NCBI RefSeq assembly: GCF_021227995.1
Contig: NZ_CP089301.1
Span: forward strand, 5,208,001 to 5,272,000
DNA length: 64,000 nucleotides
Direction of reading: 5' to 3'
DNA from: Novosphingobium kaempferiae
Lineage (GTDB): Bacteria > Pseudomonadota > Alphaproteobacteria > Sphingomonadales > Sphingomonadaceae
The notes beneath the pieces were generated by a model, which was given only the letters and a program-made list of their open reading frames with translations, searched no databases and was not told the DNA's origin. The first letter of the stretch is position 1. Every line of letters starts with the position of its first letter. Shown piece after piece: positions 28,723 to 40,452 of the stretch. The translations under genes were made by a program, and so were the position numbers.

Positions 28723-30825
28723 TTATCCCGCGATCACCCAGCTGATGGCGCCGACAAGGCCCAGCAGCATGACAAGAGCGTAGCTGTACAGATAGCCCGA
28801 CTGGACCTTCTGCGCGTAAGTCGAACCCCGGGCGACCACCGCCGCGGCACCGTCCGGACCGAACCGGTCGATCACGCCGATGTCGAGCACCTTCCAGAAC
28901 ACGCCGCCGAGCCAGAAAGCAGGCTTGACGAAGATGTTGTGGTACAGTTCGTCGAACATCCACTTGCGGTACACGAAGGTGTAGACCGGACCGATCTGGT
29001 CGGCGACTGCCTTGGGGAACGAGGTATTCTTGATGTAGCCGTACCAGGCAGTCACGAAGCCGATGGCCATGACCGTGAACGGCGTCCACTTCACCCAGGT
29101 CGGCACGCCATGCATGGCGTGGATCAGGTGCTCGTGGAAGACCAGCGCGCCCTTCCAGAACTCGCCCTCGCCCTCGGAAACGAAGGCATGGTTGAAGACG
29201 AGACCGGCAGCGACGGCGCCGACCGACAGGATCAGCAGCGGCAGCAGCATGACCAGCGGGCTTTCGTGCGGATGGTAGCCACCCGTACCGTCGCCATGGT
29301 CGGCGTAGTCCGGACCACGCGAGCCGATATCCGCCGGAGCATGAGCATGGTCATCATGGCCATGTTCGTCGTGCGCGTGGGCATCGTCGTGACCATGATC
29401 GTCATGGCCGTGGCCGTGCGCGTCATGGATCGCGTGCTGGATGTGCTCCGACTGGGTCCAGCGGGCCTTGCCGAAGAAGGTCAGGAACACCAGGCGCCAA
29501 GAATAGAAGCTGGTCATCAGCGCGGCGAAGATGCCCATCCAGAAGGCGAAGGTGCCTACCTGGGTGCCCGAACCGAAGGCTGCTTCGAGGATCGCGTCCT
29601 TCGAGTAGAAGCCAGCGAAACCGACCACGCCCGCAATGCCGACACCGGTGATGGCCAGCGTGCCCGCCGTCATCGTCCAGAAGGTGATCGGGATCTTCTT
29701 ACGCAGCGCGCCGTAGAAGCGCATGTCCTGCTCGTGGTGCATCGCGTGGATGACCGAGCCCGCACCGAGGAACAGCAGCGCCTTGAAGAAGGCGTGCGTG
29801 AACAGGTGGAACATGGCCGCACCGTATGCGCCGACGCCGGTGGCGAAGAACATGTAACCGAGCTGCGAACAGGTCGAGTAGGCGATGACGCGCTTGATGT
29901 CCCACTGCGTGCAGCCGACGGTGGCGGCGAAGAAGCAGGTGCAGGCACCGATCACGGCGATGAAGTGCATCGCGGTTTCGCTCTGCTCGAACATCGGCGA
30001 GAGACGGCAGACCATGAAGACGCCCGCGGTGACCATGGTGGCCGCGTGGATCAGCGCCGACACCGGGGTCGGGCCTTCCATCGCGTCCGGAAGCCAGGTG
30101 TGCAGGCCGAGCTGCGCGGACTTGCCCATGGCGCCGACGAACAGCAGCAGGCAGAGCACCGTCATGGTGTCGAAGCGGTAGCCGAGGAAGCCGATCGTCG
30201 AACCGGCCATCGACGGCGCGGCGTGCAGGATCTCGGGGATCGAGACGGTCCCGAACACCAGGTAGGTGCCGAAGATGCCGAGCATGAAGCCGAGGTCGCC
30301 CACGCGGTTGACCACGAAGGCCTTGATCGCGGCGGCGCCTGCCGAGGGCTTGCGGAACCAGAAGCCGATCAGGAGGTACGAGGCCAGGCCCACACCTTCC
30401 CAACCGAAGAACATCTGCACCAGGTTGTCCGCGGTCACCAGCATGAGCATGGCGAAGGTGAACAGCGAGAGGTACGCGAAGAAGCGCGGCTGATCCGGCT
30501 CCTCGCTCATGTAGCCCCACGAGTAGAGGTGCACGAGCGCCGAAACCGACGTGATGACGACCAACATGACGGCGGTGAGCGTATCAACGCGCAGCGCCCA
30601 GTCGAAGGTCATCGTGCCCGAGGCGACCCACTTGAGGACCGGCGCGACCGAAGCCTCAGCCGATCCGGTCAGGAACGAGATGAAGATCGGCCACGACAGG
30701 GCGCAGGCGATGAACAGCGCGCCCGTCGTCAGCACCTTGGGAAGAACGAGCCCGAGGGACTTGTTCGCGAACCCGGCAAGGATCGACGCCAGAAGCGGCA
30801 GGAAGACGATGAGGTAGATCGACAC
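28723..30825 (-). CDS. nuoL: NADH-quinone oxidoreductase subunit L with His/Asp-rich insertion
   Basis: The distal antiporter-like subunit with the long lateral helix, 700 residues against about 613 in E. coli. The core motifs are normal: [18 protein letters not shown] near residue 145, [22 protein letters not shown] near 240 and [11 protein letters not shown] later. The extra length is mostly one insertion. Residues 461-495 contain 14 His and 9 Asp/Glu, followed by more His up to about residue 525, lying between late transmembrane helices. The start is GTG 30825, with AAGGGG overlapping the nuoK stop. Confidence 0.97.
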   Translation of the reverse strand: MSIYLIVFLPLLASILAGFANKSLGLVLPKVLTTGALFIACALSWPIFISFLTGSAEASVAPVLKWVASGTMTFDWALRVDTLTAVMLVVITSVSALVHLYSWGYMSEEPDQPRFFAYLSLFTFAMLMLVTADNLVQMFFGWEGVGLASYLLIGFWFRKPSAGAAAIKAFVVNRVGDLGFMLGIFGTYLVFGTVSIPEILHAAPSMAGSTIGFLGYRFDTMTVLCLLLFVGAMGKSAQLGLHTWLPDAMEGPTPVSALIHAATMVTAGVFMVCRLSPMFEQSETAMHFIAVIGACTCFFAATVGCTQWDIKRVIAYSTCSQLGYMFFATGVGAYGAAMFHLFTHAFFKALLFLGAGSVIHAMHHEQDMRFYGALRKKIPITFWTMTAGTLAITGVGIAGVVGFAGFYSKDAILEAAFGSGTQVGTFAFWMGIFAALMTSFYSWRLVFLTFFGKARWTQSEHIQHAIHDAHGHGHDDHGHDDAHAHDEHGHDDHAHAPADIGSRGPDYADHGDGTGGYHPHESPLVMLLPLLILSVGAVAAGLVFNHAFVSEGEGEFWKGALVFHEHLIHAMHGVPTWVKWTPFTVMAIGFVTAWYGYIKNTSFPKAVADQIGPVYTFVYRKWMFDELYHNIFVKPAFWLGGVFWKVLDIGVIDRFGPDGAAAVVARGSTYAQKVQSGYLYSYALVMLLGLVGAISWVIAG

Positions 30826-30829
30826 GGTC

Positions 30830-31135
30830 TTACCCCTTCATCCGGTTGACGTCGTCGACGGCGATGGTGCCGCGGCCACGGAAGTAGATCACGAGGATAG
30901 CAAGCCCCACTGCGGCCTCGCCCGCAGCGACCGTCAGCACGAACATGGCGAATATCTGGCCAGTCAGGTCGTGCAGGAAGGCGCTGAACGCGACGAGGTT
31001 GATGTTCACCGCAAGCAGGATCAGTTCGATCGACATCAGGATGACGATCACGTTCTTGCGGTTGATGAAGATGCCGAGGACGCCGAGCACGAAGAGGATC
31101 GAGCTCACGACCACGTAATGTTCGACGCCGATCAC
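30830..31135 (-). CDS. nuoK: NADH-quinone oxidoreductase subunit K
   Basis: A 101-residue subunit with three helices, matching MrpC-type antiporter subunits. The two conserved membrane Glu residues lie in the helices [10 protein letters not shown] and [11 protein letters not shown]. It overlaps nuoJ by ATGA; nuoL follows 4 bases later. Confidence 0.97.
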   Translation of the reverse strand: MIGVEHYVVVSSILFVLGVLGIFINRKNVIVILMSIELILLAVNINLVAFSAFLHDLTGQIFAMFVLTVAAGEAAVGLAILVIYFRGRGTIAVDDVNRMKG

Positions 31136-31749
31136 AGCGAGACCCCCTTGCCGACTTCCGGCTTGACGTTGACCGTCGCATCCTGCGGACGGCGCTGGTT
31201 CTGCTTGGCGATCTTCTGACCGCGCGTACCGCCACGTTCACGATGGGTCAGCACGATGGCGCCGATCATGGAGACGAGCAGGATCAGACCGGCCGCTTCG
31301 AACAGGAACAGGTAGCGGCTGTAAAGCAGCCCGCCCACCGCCTCGATGTTCGACAGACCTGCTGCGGTCGCGGCCGTGCCGTCAGGCGTACCGAGCTGAA
31401 GCGAACCGGCGCGGTAGGCGCCGATGCCGAGAACGATTTCGGCCAGCAGCACCAGAGCGACCAGTGCGCCGAACGGGAAGTAGCGGACGAAACCTGCACG
31501 CAGTTCGGCGAAGTCGATGTCGAGCATCATGACGACGAACAGGAACAGCACCGCGACTGCACCGACATAGACGATGACCAGCAGCGCCGCGATGAACTCG
31601 GCGCCGGTCAGCACCATCAGGCCGGCAGCGTTGAAGAACGCCAGGATCAGCCAGAGCACCGAATGCACCGGGTTGCGCGAAAGGATGGTGATGGCGCCGG
31701 AGGCCACCGTCATCACCGCGAAGAGGTAGAAGGCGATTACGTGTATCAT
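31132..31749 (-). CDS. nuoJ: NADH-quinone oxidoreductase subunit J
   Basis: A 205-residue membrane subunit with five hydrophobic helices and the conserved [22 protein letters not shown] stretch in TM3, where the pi-bulge helix of complex I lies. It has a polar, Lys/Arg-rich C-terminal tail of about 30 residues. It follows nuoI after 27 bases and overlaps nuoK. Confidence 0.97.
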   Translation of the reverse strand: MIHVIAFYLFAVMTVASGAITILSRNPVHSVLWLILAFFNAAGLMVLTGAEFIAALLVIVYVGAVAVLFLFVVMMLDIDFAELRAGFVRYFPFGALVALVLLAEIVLGIGAYRAGSLQLGTPDGTAATAAGLSNIEAVGGLLYSRYLFLFEAAGLILLVSMIGAIVLTHRERGGTRGQKIAKQNQRRPQDATVNVKPEVGKGVSL

Positions 31750-31776
31750 GGGAAGCCCTGTCCTTGCGCGCGCCGG

Positions 31777-32262
31777 TTAACGGTACGGCGCGTCGGCTTC
31801 AAGGTTCGCGGCGATAGCACGCTCCCACTTGTCCCCGTTCGCCAGCAGCTTGGCCTTGTCGTAGAGCAGTTCCTCGCGCGTTTCGGTCGCGTATTCGAAG
31901 TTCGGCCCCTCGACGATCGCGTCCACCGGGCAGGCTTCCTGGCAGAAGCCGCAGTAGATGCACTTCGTCATGTCGATGTCGTAGCGCGTGGTGCGGCGCG
32001 AACCGTCGACGCGGGGGGCCGCCTCGATGGTGATCGCCTGCGCCGGACAGATCGCCTCGCACAGCTTGCACGCGATGCAGCGCTCCTCGCCGTTGGGATA
32101 ACGGCGAAGGGCGTGCTCACCGCGGAAGCGGGGCGAAAGCGGGTTCTTCTCGAACGGGTAGTTGATGGTCGCCTTGGGCTTGAAGAAATACTTCAAGGTC
32201 AGCCAGTGCGCCTTCACGAACTCCCAGAGCGTGAAGCTCTTGATGAGATATGCGACGGTCAT
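31777..32262 (-). CDS. nuoI: NADH-quinone oxidoreductase subunit I
   Basis: The 161-residue TYKY subunit carrying clusters N6a and N6b. It has two ferredoxin motifs, [12 protein letters not shown] and [12 protein letters not shown], at about residues 60-71 and 99-110, preceded by an amphipathic N-terminal helix. ATG 32262 is set by the ATGA overlap with the nuoH stop; the open frame extends upstream but into antisense sequence. Confidence 0.97.
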   Translation of the reverse strand: MTVAYLIKSFTLWEFVKAHWLTLKYFFKPKATINYPFEKNPLSPRFRGEHALRRYPNGEERCIACKLCEAICPAQAITIEAAPRVDGSRRTTRYDIDMTKCIYCGFCQEACPVDAIVEGPNFEYATETREELLYDKAKLLANGDKWERAIAANLEADAPYR

Positions 32263-33305
32263 GCGAAGTGTCCGGTAGCCATGAGGTAGCCGCTGACGAT
32301 CACGACGAACAGCAGCGAGACGGGGAGGAAGACCTTCCAGCCCAGGCGCATCAGCTGGTCGTAACGGTAACGGGGCACCGTCGCCTTCACCCAGCTGAAC
32401 ACGAAGAAGAAGAAGAGGATCTTGAGCAGGAACCACACGAAGCCCGGGATCAGGTAGAGCACGGGAATGTCGAGCGGCGGCAGCCAGCCACCCCAGAACA
32501 GCGTCGCGTTGAGCGCACACATCAGGAGCACGTTGGCGTATTCACCGAGCCAGTAGGCGGCGAAGGCCATCGACGAATATTCGGTCTGGTAACCCGCGAC
32601 GAGCTCGGATTCCGCTTCGGTAAGGTCGAACGGTGCGCGCTGCGTCTCGGCGAGGCTCGAGATCAGGAACATCACCCACATCGGGAAGAGCAGCGGGTTC
32701 GCGACGAAACCGTTGATCAGGCCGAAGACGTGTCCCTTCTGCGCGATCACGATGCCGTTCATGTTGAACGTACCCGCCCACAGAACGACGCAGATCAAGA
32801 TGAAACCGATCGAGACTTCGTAGGAGATCATCTGCGCCGAAGCGCGCATCGCCGAGAAGAACGGGTACTTCGAGTTCGAAGCCCAGCCCGCCATGATCGT
32901 GCCGTATACGCCCAGCGAACTGATCGCGAGGACATAGAGCAGGCCGATGTTGATGTTGGCGAGGATCGCGTTCGAATTGAACGGGATAACCGCCCAGGCC
33001 ATCAGCGCCACCGTGAAGGTGACGACCGGCGCGATCAGGAAGATGCCCTTGTTCGCGGCCGAGGGGATGATGGTTTCCTGCAGGAAGACCTTCAGACCGT
33101 CCGCGAAGGACTGCAGCAGACCGAACGGGCCGACGACGTTGGGACCACGGCGCAGCGCCATGGCGGCCCAGATCTTGCGGTCGACGTAGATGATCATGGC
33201 GACGGCCAGCATCAGCGGCAGCGCGATCAGCAGAATGCCGCAGATCGTCGAGAGCAGCCATGCCCCCTCGAAGGGCATGCCGAGGGATTGGAAGAACGAA
33301 GTCAT
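32259..33305 (-). CDS. nuoH: NADH-quinone oxidoreductase subunit H
   Basis: The 348-residue membrane subunit that forms the quinone-binding chamber with NuoB and NuoD. About eight hydrophobic helices are visible, with conserved cytoplasmic loops [20 protein letters not shown] and [20 protein letters not shown] containing the Glu residues of the proton path. It overlaps nuoG and nuoI by 4 bases each. Confidence 0.97.
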   Translation of the reverse strand: MTSFFQSLGMPFEGAWLLSTICGILLIALPLMLAVAMIIYVDRKIWAAMALRRGPNVVGPFGLLQSFADGLKVFLQETIIPSAANKGIFLIAPVVTFTVALMAWAVIPFNSNAILANINIGLLYVLAISSLGVYGTIMAGWASNSKYPFFSAMRASAQMISYEVSIGFILICVVLWAGTFNMNGIVIAQKGHVFGLINGFVANPLLFPMWVMFLISSLAETQRAPFDLTEAESELVAGYQTEYSSMAFAAYWLGEYANVLLMCALNATLFWGGWLPPLDIPVLYLIPGFVWFLLKILFFFFVFSWVKATVPRYRYDQLMRLGWKVFLPVSLLFVVIVSGYLMATGHFA

Positions 33306-35320
33306 TCCGCCGCCTCCGCGAACTCTTCACCGTGCAGCAGTTCTGCCGAGCAACGCTGCATCGTCGCGCTGGCGCGCGCGATCGGGTTGGTCATGTAGAA
33401 GTCCTTGATCGGATAGGCGATCGCGCCCGCAGCCGAACCGCCGCCTGCCGGCAGCGCACTGCCGTAGTCGGCGAGCCCCTCAACGCCGAGCGCCGGGACT
33501 GCCGATACCATCGCGGCGCGAAGCTGGTCGAAGCTGTCGAAGCCAACCGAAACGCCGAAGGCGTCAGCCAGAGCACGCAGGATCGTCCAGTCCTCGCGCG
33601 CGTCGCCGGGCGCGAAGACGGCCTTGTCGGCGAACTGCACGCGGCCTTCGGTATTCACGTAAGTCCCCGCCTTCTCGGTGTAGGCGGAGGCCGGAAGGAT
33701 AACATCGGCAGCGTGGGCTGCCTTGTCACCGTGGTGACCGATGTAGACGATCATCGAGTCCGCGAATTTCGTATAGTCCACTTCGTCGGCGCCGAGCGAG
33801 ATCAGCACCTTGGGCTTCGCGGCAACAAGATCGGCGATGCCGCCCTTCTGCGCGTAGCCCAGCATCAGTCCGCCCATGCGCGAGGCCGCCATGTGCAGCA
33901 CGTTGAAGCCGTTCCATGCGGTACCGTCTTCCAGCGTGCGCACGAGGTTAAGCTGGCCAGCAACCGACAGCGCCGCTTCCAGGCCGCCACGGCCCAGAGC
34001 CGCACCGCCGAGGATCATCGCCGGACGCTTGGCGTTCGACAGCGCATCCCAGACATGCTGCGGCAGGCTGCCGAGCGCCGAAAGGTCTTCGCCGAGGAAC
34101 TCGCCGCCGAAAGTGGTTTCCCACTCGGGACCGATCAGGAACACCTTGGCGCCACGCTTCACGGCCTTGCGCAGGCGGACGTTGACCGTCGGCGCTTCCC
34201 AGCGGACCATCGAGCCGACGATAAGGATCGCGTCGGCGGTCTCGATGTCGTTGAAGGTGGTGTTGAAGTTGACCGCAGCGAGGCTCGACGTGTCGTAGTC
34301 CATGCCGGTCTGGCGACCTTCGAGGAGGGTCGAACCGAGCGCGCCGACGAGCGCCTTGGCGGCAAACATCGTCTCGCAATCGACCATGTCGCCCGCGACA
34401 GTCGCTATCGAGGCGCCGGGATTCAGCGTCGAGAGCGCGGCGAAGGCCTCGTTCCAGCTGGCCTGAACCAGCTTGCCGTCACGGCGCAGGAACGGCTTGT
34501 CGAGGCGGCGCTTGGTCAGGCCATCGACCTGGAAGCGCGCCTTGTCGCTCAGCCATTCCTCGTTGACGTCGTCGTTGTTGCGCGGAAGTGCGCGGAGCAC
34601 TTCGCGGCCACGCGCGTCGATGCGGATGTTGGCGCCGGTCGCGTCGGAAACGTCGATCGAGAGCGTCTTCTTCAGCTCCCACGGACGCGCTTCGAACGCA
34701 TAGGGACGGCTGGTGAGCGCGCCGACCGGGCACAGGTCGATCACGTTGGCCGACATCTCGTGATGCGCGGCCTTCTCCAGATACGTGGTGATCTGCATCG
34801 TCTCGCCGCGATAGAGCGCGCCGATCTCATCCACGCCGGCGATCTCTTCCGAGAAGCGCACGCAGCGGGTGCAGTGGATGCAACGCGTCATCGTGGTCTT
34901 GATGAGCGGGCCCATGTACTTCTCGGTCACGGCACGCTTGTGCTCATGATACCGCGAACCGCCGCGACCATAGGCGACCGACTGGTCCTGCAGGTCGCAC
35001 TCGCCGCCCTGATCGCAGATGGGGCAGTCAAGCGGGTGGTTGATGAGAAGGAATTCCATGACCCCTTCCCGCGCCTTCTTGACCATTTCGGAGTCCGTGC
35101 GGATCTCCTGGCCTTCAGTGGCGGGAAGCGCGCAGGATGCCTGCGGCTTGGGCGGTCCGGGCTTCACCTCGACCAGGCACATGCGGCAGTTGCCGGCGAT
35201 GCTCAGGCGCTCGTGATAGCAGAAGCGCGGGATTTCCTTGCCGGCGAGTTCGGCCGCCTGAAGGACGGTCGCGCCAGCGGGCACGTCGATTTCGACGCCG
35301 TCTACTTTGACCTTGGGCAT
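33302..35320 (-). CDS. nuoG: NADH-quinone oxidoreductase subunit G
   Basis: The 672-residue Fe-S subunit of the peripheral arm. Its N-terminal 2Fe-2S domain has [15 protein letters not shown], followed by the His-Cys cluster region with [13 protein letters not shown], a C-x2-C-x2-C ferredoxin region ([10 protein letters not shown]) and a molybdopterin-oxidoreductase-like body without cofactor. The length is typical of alphaproteobacteria and shorter than E. coli (about 908). ATG 35320 shares one base with the nuoF stop (TAATG). Confidence 0.97.
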   Translation of the reverse strand: MPKVKVDGVEIDVPAGATVLQAAELAGKEIPRFCYHERLSIAGNCRMCLVEVKPGPPKPQASCALPATEGQEIRTDSEMVKKAREGVMEFLLINHPLDCPICDQGGECDLQDQSVAYGRGGSRYHEHKRAVTEKYMGPLIKTTMTRCIHCTRCVRFSEEIAGVDEIGALYRGETMQITTYLEKAAHHEMSANVIDLCPVGALTSRPYAFEARPWELKKTLSIDVSDATGANIRIDARGREVLRALPRNNDDVNEEWLSDKARFQVDGLTKRRLDKPFLRRDGKLVQASWNEAFAALSTLNPGASIATVAGDMVDCETMFAAKALVGALGSTLLEGRQTGMDYDTSSLAAVNFNTTFNDIETADAILIVGSMVRWEAPTVNVRLRKAVKRGAKVFLIGPEWETTFGGEFLGEDLSALGSLPQHVWDALSNAKRPAMILGGAALGRGGLEAALSVAGQLNLVRTLEDGTAWNGFNVLHMAASRMGGLMLGYAQKGGIADLVAAKPKVLISLGADEVDYTKFADSMIVYIGHHGDKAAHAADVILPASAYTEKAGTYVNTEGRVQFADKAVFAPGDAREDWTILRALADAFGVSVGFDSFDQLRAAMVSAVPALGVEGLADYGSALPAGGGSAAGAIAYPIKDFYMTNPIARASATMQRCSAELLHGEEFAEAAE

Positions 35321-36630
35321 TATTCGGCTGCCTGTTGCAGAGATCCGTGGCGCTCCTCGATGCGGCGCTCGATCTCGGGACGGAAGTGGCGGATGAGGCC
35401 CTGGATCGGCCATGCAGCTGCGTCGCCGAGCGCACAGATGGTATGGCCTTCGACCTGCTTCGTTACCTGCTGCAGCATGTCGATTTCCTCGACATGCGCG
35501 TCGCCGGTGCGCAGGCGCTCCATCACGCGCCACATCCAGCCGGTGCCTTCGCGGCATGGCGTGCACTGGCCGCAGCTCTCATGCTTGTAGAAGTACGAGA
35601 GGCGCGAAATGGCGCGGACGATGTCGGTGGACTTATCCATGACGATGACGGCAGCGGTGCCAAGGCCCGAACCGACGGCGCGCAGGCCGTCGAAATCCAT
35701 CGGCGCGTCCCAGATTTGCTCGGCCGGGACCAGCGGAACCGACGAACCGCCGGGGATGACCGCCAGCAGATTGTCCTTGCCGCCGCGAATGCCGCCGCAG
35801 TGACGCTCGATCAGTTCGCTGAACGGGATCGACATCTCTTCCTCGACCACGCAGGGACGGTTCACGTGCCCGCTGATCTGGAAGAGCTTGGTGCCCTTGT
35901 TGTTCTCGCGTCCGAAGCTGGAGAACCACGAAGCGCCACGACGGAGGATGGTGGGAGCGACCGCGATCGATTCCACGTTGTTCACCGTGGTCGGGCAGCC
36001 GTAGAGGCCCGCGCCGGCCGGGAACGGCGGCTTCAGGCGGGGCTGGCCCTTCTTGCCTTCGAGGCTCTCGATCATCGCGGTTTCTTCGCCGCAGATGTAG
36101 GCGCCTGCGCCGCGATGGACGAAGACGTCGAAGTCGTAGCCCGAACCGCTGGCGTTCTTGCCCAGCAGGCCCGCTGCATAGGCCTCATCGCGCGCCGCGA
36201 ACAGCGTCTCGGCCTCGCGGATGTATTCGCCGCGGATGTAGATGTAGGCCGCGCGTGCGCCCATGGCGAAGCCCGCGACGAGCGCGCCTTCGAGCAGCAT
36301 GTGCGGATCGTGGCGGATGATCTCGCGGTCCTTGCACGAACCCGGCTCGGATTCGTCCGCGTTGATGACCAGGAAGCTGGGCTTGGGGTTGCCGTTCTGG
36401 TCGAGCGGCGGCTGCTTGGGCATGAAGGACCACTTCATGCCGGTGGGGAAGCCCGCTCCGCCGCGACCGCGCAGACCCGAAGCCTTCATCTCGTCGATGA
36501 TGGCGTCACGCCCCTTGGCGATCAGGTCCTTGGTGTTGTCCCAGGCGCCCCGCGCCTGCGCTTCCTTCAGGTTCCACGGCTGGAAGCCGTAGACGTTGGT
36601 GAAGATGCGATCCTTATCGAGGAGAGCCAT
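35320..36630 (-). CDS. nuoF: NADH-quinone oxidoreductase subunit F
   Basis: The NADH- and FMN-binding subunit, 436 residues. It has the glycine-rich [14 protein letters not shown] near residue 55, the FMN region [14 protein letters not shown] and [19 protein letters not shown], and the 4Fe-4S ligands in [12 protein letters not shown] near residue 350. ATG 36630 is preferred over an in-frame GTG two codons upstream; it shares a base with the nuoE stop. Confidence 0.97.
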   Translation of the reverse strand: MALLDKDRIFTNVYGFQPWNLKEAQARGAWDNTKDLIAKGRDAIIDEMKASGLRGRGGAGFPTGMKWSFMPKQPPLDQNGNPKPSFLVINADESEPGSCKDREIIRHDPHMLLEGALVAGFAMGARAAYIYIRGEYIREAETLFAARDEAYAAGLLGKNASGSGYDFDVFVHRGAGAYICGEETAMIESLEGKKGQPRLKPPFPAGAGLYGCPTTVNNVESIAVAPTILRRGASWFSSFGRENNKGTKLFQISGHVNRPCVVEEEMSIPFSELIERHCGGIRGGKDNLLAVIPGGSSVPLVPAEQIWDAPMDFDGLRAVGSGLGTAAVIVMDKSTDIVRAISRLSYFYKHESCGQCTPCREGTGWMWRVMERLRTGDAHVEEIDMLQQVTKQVEGHTICALGDAAAWPIQGLIRHFRPEIERRIEERHGSLQQAAE

Positions 36631-37298
36631 TACCACTCGCTCCGATAGTCATGGTTTTCGGTCATCATGGCGACGAGGTTGGTCGGCTCGCCCACCGGCT
36701 CGACGGTGTGACGTGCCGGATCCTGCGTGCCTGCCTTCGGGGTTTCGCCGCGCGCCAGTGCGTCGAGCACGGCGTCGAGACGTTCCGGAGTCAGATCCTC
36801 GTAATTGTCGTCGTTGATCTGCACCATCGGGGCCGAGGCGCAGTTGCCCATGCACTCGACCTCGGTGAACGACCACATGCCCTCGCCGGTGATGTGCCCC
36901 TTCTTCATGCCGCGCGACTTGCAGGCGGCGAGAAGGTCGTCCGAACCACGCAGCATGCACGGCGTGGTGCCGCAGACCTGCACATGGAAGCGGCCGATCG
37001 GCGCGATGTTGTACATAGTGTAGAACGATGCGACCTCGACCACGCGGATGATTGGCATGTCGAGCTGCGCCGCGACATATTCCATCACCGGGATCGGCAG
37101 CCAGCCCTGCGTGTTCAGTTCCGCACCGACCTGCCGCTGGGCAAGGTCGAGCAGCGGCATCACCGCCGAGCGCTGGCGCCCGTCGGGATAGCGCGCAATG
37201 ATGTCCTTCGCCTTGGCGGCGTTCGCCTCGGTCCAGGCGAAGTTGCCCCAACGCGCCCGCAGTTCGGGCGTATCGGGTTCGATATAGCGGTCAGCCAT
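36630..37298 (-). CDS. nuoE: NADH-quinone oxidoreductase subunit E
   Basis: The 24-kDa 2Fe-2S subunit (N1a), 222 residues. A thioredoxin-like domain holds the ligands CGTTPCML and, about 35 residues later, [10 protein letters not shown] Lys/Gly/Thr-containing C-terminal extension of about 40 residues follows. It overlaps the small membrane-protein gene upstream by 8 bases. Confidence 0.97.
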   Translation of the reverse strand: MADRYIEPDTPELRARWGNFAWTEANAAKAKDIIARYPDGRQRSAVMPLLDLAQRQVGAELNTQGWLPIPVMEYVAAQLDMPIIRVVEVASFYTMYNIAPIGRFHVQVCGTTPCMLRGSDDLLAACKSRGMKKGHITGEGMWSFTEVECMGNCASAPMVQINDDNYEDLTPERLDAVLDALARGETPKAGTQDPARHTVEPVGEPTNLVAMMTENHDYRSEW

Positions 37299-37503
37299 GC
37301 TTACCTCTGCGCTTCAGCCACTGATCCTGGCCGAAAAAGAAAATCTCGAAGCCGCCGATGGCCGTCGCGAGCATCGCGATCATCGGCGAGGGAGCGATCC
37401 CGAGCCACAAAACGACGAAATAGAGCCCGATGAGGAACAGCCCGGTCAGGGTCGCCCAGATACGGATCATCTCGACAGTGTTGAACTTCGTCACCGGCCC
37501 CAC
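37291..37503 (-). CDS. small two-helix membrane protein within the nuo operon
   Basis: A 70-residue unassigned protein with two hydrophobic helices (about residues 13-35 and 38-58) and a basic C-terminal end, KRRGKHG. It overlaps nuoE by 8 bases and lies 7 bases after the NTF2-like gene, so it is translated with the complex I genes. It could be an assembly factor or accessory subunit; there is no direct evidence of function. Confidence 0.68.
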   Translation of the reverse strand: MGPVTKFNTVEMIRIWATLTGLFLIGLYFVVLWLGIAPSPMIAMLATAIGGFEIFFFGQDQWLKRRGKHG

Positions 37504-37510
37504 TCCCCGC

Positions 37511-37861
37511 TCAACGGATGAATTCGACGCGCGAACACTTGTCGCCTTCGAAGCTGTAGACCGCGATCACGTCGAACGGTTCGACCAGAGCCGAACCGTC
37601 GGTCGCGGGGCCGCGCGTCACATGCTCGCGCATCAGCACGTAAGTGCCGATCTGCTGAGCCTCGACGATCTCGGCCTTGTTCTCGGGCCAGCGGGCGAAT
37701 GCGACGGCAAGGCCGGAACGCGTGCCCTCCTTGCCCTCACGCACCACGTCGCCGCGGTAGTTTGCCTCGCAGGCCTCGTCGGTCATGTACGAAACGTAGG
37801 TGCCCACGTCCTGCGCGTTGTAGGCCGCGATCATGGCCTTTGCCGTGTCGAGGTTGCTCAA
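37511..37861 (-). CDS. NTF2-like (SnoaL-type) protein within the nuo operon
   Basis: A 116-residue protein with the opening pattern of NTF2-like folds ([20 protein letters not shown]) and an alternating beta-rich second half ending in [14 protein letters not shown]. Such proteins bind small hydrophobic ligands or act as isomerases; no catalytic role can be assigned. I prefer TTG 37861, which overlaps the nuoD stop as TTGA and has GGGGAG 8 bases upstream; GTG 37870 adds three residues but its ribosome site is too close. It sits between nuoD and nuoE. Confidence 0.78.
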   Translation of the reverse strand: MSNLDTAKAMIAAYNAQDVGTYVSYMTDEACEANYRGDVVREGKEGTRSGLAVAFARWPENKAEIVEAQQIGTYVLMREHVTRGPATDGSALVEPFDVIAVYSFEGDKCSRVEFIR

Positions 37862-39069
37862 CGGTCGCACTCCCCGAACACGACGTCGATCGCGCCGAGG
37901 ATGGCAGTCGCGTCGGGCAGCATGTGGCCCTTGGACATGAAGTCCATCGCCTGCAGGTGGCTGAACGCGGTCGGGCGGATCTTGCAGCGGTACGGCTTGT
38001 TGGAACCGTCCGAGACGAGATAGACGCCGAATTCGCCCTTGGGGCTTTCAGTCGCGACATAGACTTCGCCGGCCGGGACGTGGAAGCCCTCGGTGTAGAG
38101 CTTGAAGTGATGGATCAGCGATTCCATCGAGGACTTCATCTCCGCGCGCTTGGGCGGCACCACCTTGCGGTCGTCGGACGAAACCGGGCCTTCCGGCATT
38201 TCACGAAGGCACTGCTTCATGATCCTGGCCGACTGGCGCACTTCCTCGACGCGGACCATGAAGCGGTCGTAGCAGTCCGAGTTGGTGCCGACCGGAACTT
38301 CGAAGTCCATACGATCGTAGACGTCGTAAGGTTGCGCCTTGCGGATGTCCCAGGGGATGCCCGCACCGCGGATCATCGGGCCGGAGAAACCCCATGCCAG
38401 CGAGTCTTCCTTGCTGGTGATGGCGATATCGACGTTGCGCTGCTTGAAGATGCGGTTGTCGACGACGAGGCTCATCGCGTCCTCGAACAGCGTCGGCAGG
38501 CGCGTGTCGAGCCATTCGGCAATGTCGGTCAGCAGCTTGAGCGGCACGTCCTGGTGCACGCCGCCGGGGCGGAACCAGGCCGAGTGCATGCGGGCGCCCG
38601 ATGCGCGCTCGAAGAAGTTGAGGCAGTCCTCGCGGATTTCGAACAGCCACAGGTTCGGGGTCATCGCACCCACGTCCATGACGTGCGAGCCCATGTTGAG
38701 CATGTGGTTGCAGATGCGGGTCAGCTCGGCGAACAACACACGCAGGTACTGGGCGCGCAGCGGAACCTCGAGGTTCAGCAGCTTCTCGATGGCGAGCACG
38801 TAAGAGTGCTCCATCGCCAGCGGCGAACAGTAATCCAGACGGTCGAAATACGGCAGCGCCTGAAGATACGTCTTGTGCTCGATCAGCTTCTCGGTGCCGC
38901 GATGGAGCAGGCCGACGTGCGGATCGATCCGCTCGATAATCTCGCCGTCGAGTTCCATGACCATGCGCAGCACGCCGTGCGCCGCAGGGTGCTGGGGACC
39001 GAAGTTGATCGTGTAGTTGGTGATGACCTCGTCGCCGGTGGTGGGCGACTGCTCGAGCTGGATGCTCAC
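37858..39069 (-). CDS. nuoD: NADH-quinone oxidoreductase subunit D
   Basis: The 49-kDa, hydrogenase-large-subunit-like quinone-site subunit, 403 residues, separate from NuoC (not fused as in E. coli). The quinone-site His is in [12 protein letters not shown] near residue 25. [31 protein letters not shown] and the C-terminal DVVFGECDR follow. It overlaps nuoC by ATGA. Confidence 0.97.
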   Translation of the reverse strand: MSIQLEQSPTTGDEVITNYTINFGPQHPAAHGVLRMVMELDGEIIERIDPHVGLLHRGTEKLIEHKTYLQALPYFDRLDYCSPLAMEHSYVLAIEKLLNLEVPLRAQYLRVLFAELTRICNHMLNMGSHVMDVGAMTPNLWLFEIREDCLNFFERASGARMHSAWFRPGGVHQDVPLKLLTDIAEWLDTRLPTLFEDAMSLVVDNRIFKQRNVDIAITSKEDSLAWGFSGPMIRGAGIPWDIRKAQPYDVYDRMDFEVPVGTNSDCYDRFMVRVEEVRQSARIMKQCLREMPEGPVSSDDRKVVPPKRAEMKSSMESLIHHFKLYTEGFHVPAGEVYVATESPKGEFGVYLVSDGSNKPYRCKIRPTAFSHLQAMDFMSKGHMLPDATAILGAIDVVFGECDR

Positions 39070-39875
39070 TTGTCGTCCTCCTTGGCCGGACGGCTGTCGG
39101 TTTCCTTGGGCGCTTCGGCATCCTTGCCGTCGCTCGCCTTCGCGGGTGCCGGAGCGGACACCTTGTCCGCAGCCTTGGTGTCGGCGGGGTCGCCGGCGCC
39201 GCTCTCGCCCTTCTTCTCGGTGGCCTTTGGTTCGGCGACCGGCGGTGGAGCGGGCGTTTCAGCGGCCTTCTCGTCACCCGGCAGGATGTAGTCGGCGCCT
39301 TCCCAGGGGCTCATGAAGTCGAACTGGCGCAGATCCTGCGCAAGCTTGACCGGCTCGTACACGACGCGCTTGTCCTCTTCCGAGTAGCGCAGTTCGTGGT
39401 ATCCGGTGAGCGGGAAGTCCTTGCGGAACGGGTGCCCCTCGAAACCGTAGTCGGTGAGGATGCGGCGCAGATCGTTGTTGCCGGCGAAGATCACGCCGTA
39501 CATGTCGAACACTTCGCGTTCGAGCCAGCCGGCGTTCGGCCACAACGTCGTGACGGTCGGCACCGGGGTGTTCTCGGCAGCGGTCACCTTCACCAGCAGG
39601 CGATGGTTCTTCGTCACCGACAGCAGCATGTAGACGACTTCGAAACGCTCGGGACGCGACGGATAGTCGACCCCGGCGATTTCCATCAGCTGCTGGTACT
39701 GGTGCTCGTCGCGCAGGGCACGCAGGGCGTTCTCGATCTCGTCGCGCGCGATGGTGAGCACGATCTCGCCATGCTCCTCCTTCGTGGCGACGACTTTCGA
39801 GCCGAGCGCGGCAACGAGAGCGTCGAGGACGCCCTCGTTCGAGGCGATCTTCGGAGCGGAATGCAGAACGGGCAT
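39066..39875 (-). CDS. nuoC: NADH-quinone oxidoreductase subunit C with charged tail
   Basis: The 30-kDa subunit, 269 residues. The core (1-199) has the signature [14 protein letters not shown] and [21 protein letters not shown]. Residues 200-269 are a low-complexity tail made almost only of Ala, Lys, Glu, Asp, Pro and Ser, predicted disordered, which standard NuoC proteins lack. It follows nuoB by 7 bases. Confidence 0.96.
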   Translation of the reverse strand: MPVLHSAPKIASNEGVLDALVAALGSKVVATKEEHGEIVLTIARDEIENALRALRDEHQYQQLMEIAGVDYPSRPERFEVVYMLLSVTKNHRLLVKVTAAENTPVPTVTTLWPNAGWLEREVFDMYGVIFAGNNDLRRILTDYGFEGHPFRKDFPLTGYHELRYSEEDKRVVYEPVKLAQDLRQFDFMSPWEGADYILPGDEKAAETPAPPPVAEPKATEKKGESGAGDPADTKAADKVSAPAPAKASDGKDAEAPKETDSRPAKEDDK

Positions 39876-39882
39876 CTGGTCC

Positions 39883-40452
39883 TTACCTCTCGACGGTGCC
39901 CACGCGGCGGATCTTCCGCTGCAGCTGCATCACGCCATAGAGCAGCGCTTCGGCAGTCGGCGGGCAGCCCGGCACGTAGATGTCGACGGGCACGATGCGG
40001 TCGCAGCCGCGCACCACCGAGTAGCTGTAATGGTAGTAGCCGCCGCCGTTGGCGCAGCTGCCCATCGAGATGACGTACTTGGGCTCCGACATCTGGTCGT
40101 AGACCTTGCGGAGCGCCGGAGCCATCTTGTTGCACAGCGTACCGGCGACGATCATCACGTCCGACTGGCGCGGCGAAGCGCGCGGCGCGGCGCCGAAGCG
40201 CTCCATGTCGTAGCGCGGCATGTTGACGTGGATCATCTCGACCGCGCAGCACGCGAGGCCGAAGGTCATCCACCACAGCGAGCCCGTGCGGGCCCACTGG
40301 AACAGCTCTTCGGTCGAGGTGACGAGGAAGCCCTTGTCGGAAACTTCCTGGTTGAGGTCCTTGAAAAACGCCTGGTCGGGCGCGACGATCGCGCCGCCTG
40401 CCGGGTTACCCGGCACCAGGGGCTGGCCTGCTGAGTTAACGAGCGTGCTCAT
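39883..40452 (-). CDS. nuoB: NADH-quinone oxidoreductase subunit B
   Basis: The PSST subunit carrying cluster N2, 189 residues. The N2 ligands are in [20 protein letters not shown] and [14 protein letters not shown]. The first about 45 residues are a variable N-terminal extension. ATG 40452 is set by the ATGA overlap with nuoA; the open frame upstream is antisense. Confidence 0.97.
   Translation of the reverse strand: MSTLVNSAGQPLVPGNPAGGAIVAPDQAFFKDLNQEVSDKGFLVTSTEELFQWARTGSLWWMTFGLACCAVEMIHVNMPRYDMERFGAAPRASPRQSDVMIVAGTLCNKMAPALRKVYDQMSEPKYVISMGSCANGGGYYHYSYSVVRGCDRIVPVDIYVPGCPPTAEALLYGVMQLQRKIRRVGTVER

Noticed and set aside
28537..30849. Long plus-strand frame of about 770 codons opposite nuoL
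   Set aside because: High-GC antisense frame; composition (many Asp, His, Arg, Glu) is the mirror of nuoL codons and nuoL is unmistakable.
33260..35590. Long plus-strand frame of about 776 codons opposite nuoG
   Set aside because: Antisense shadow of nuoG, which carries all its Fe-S motifs.
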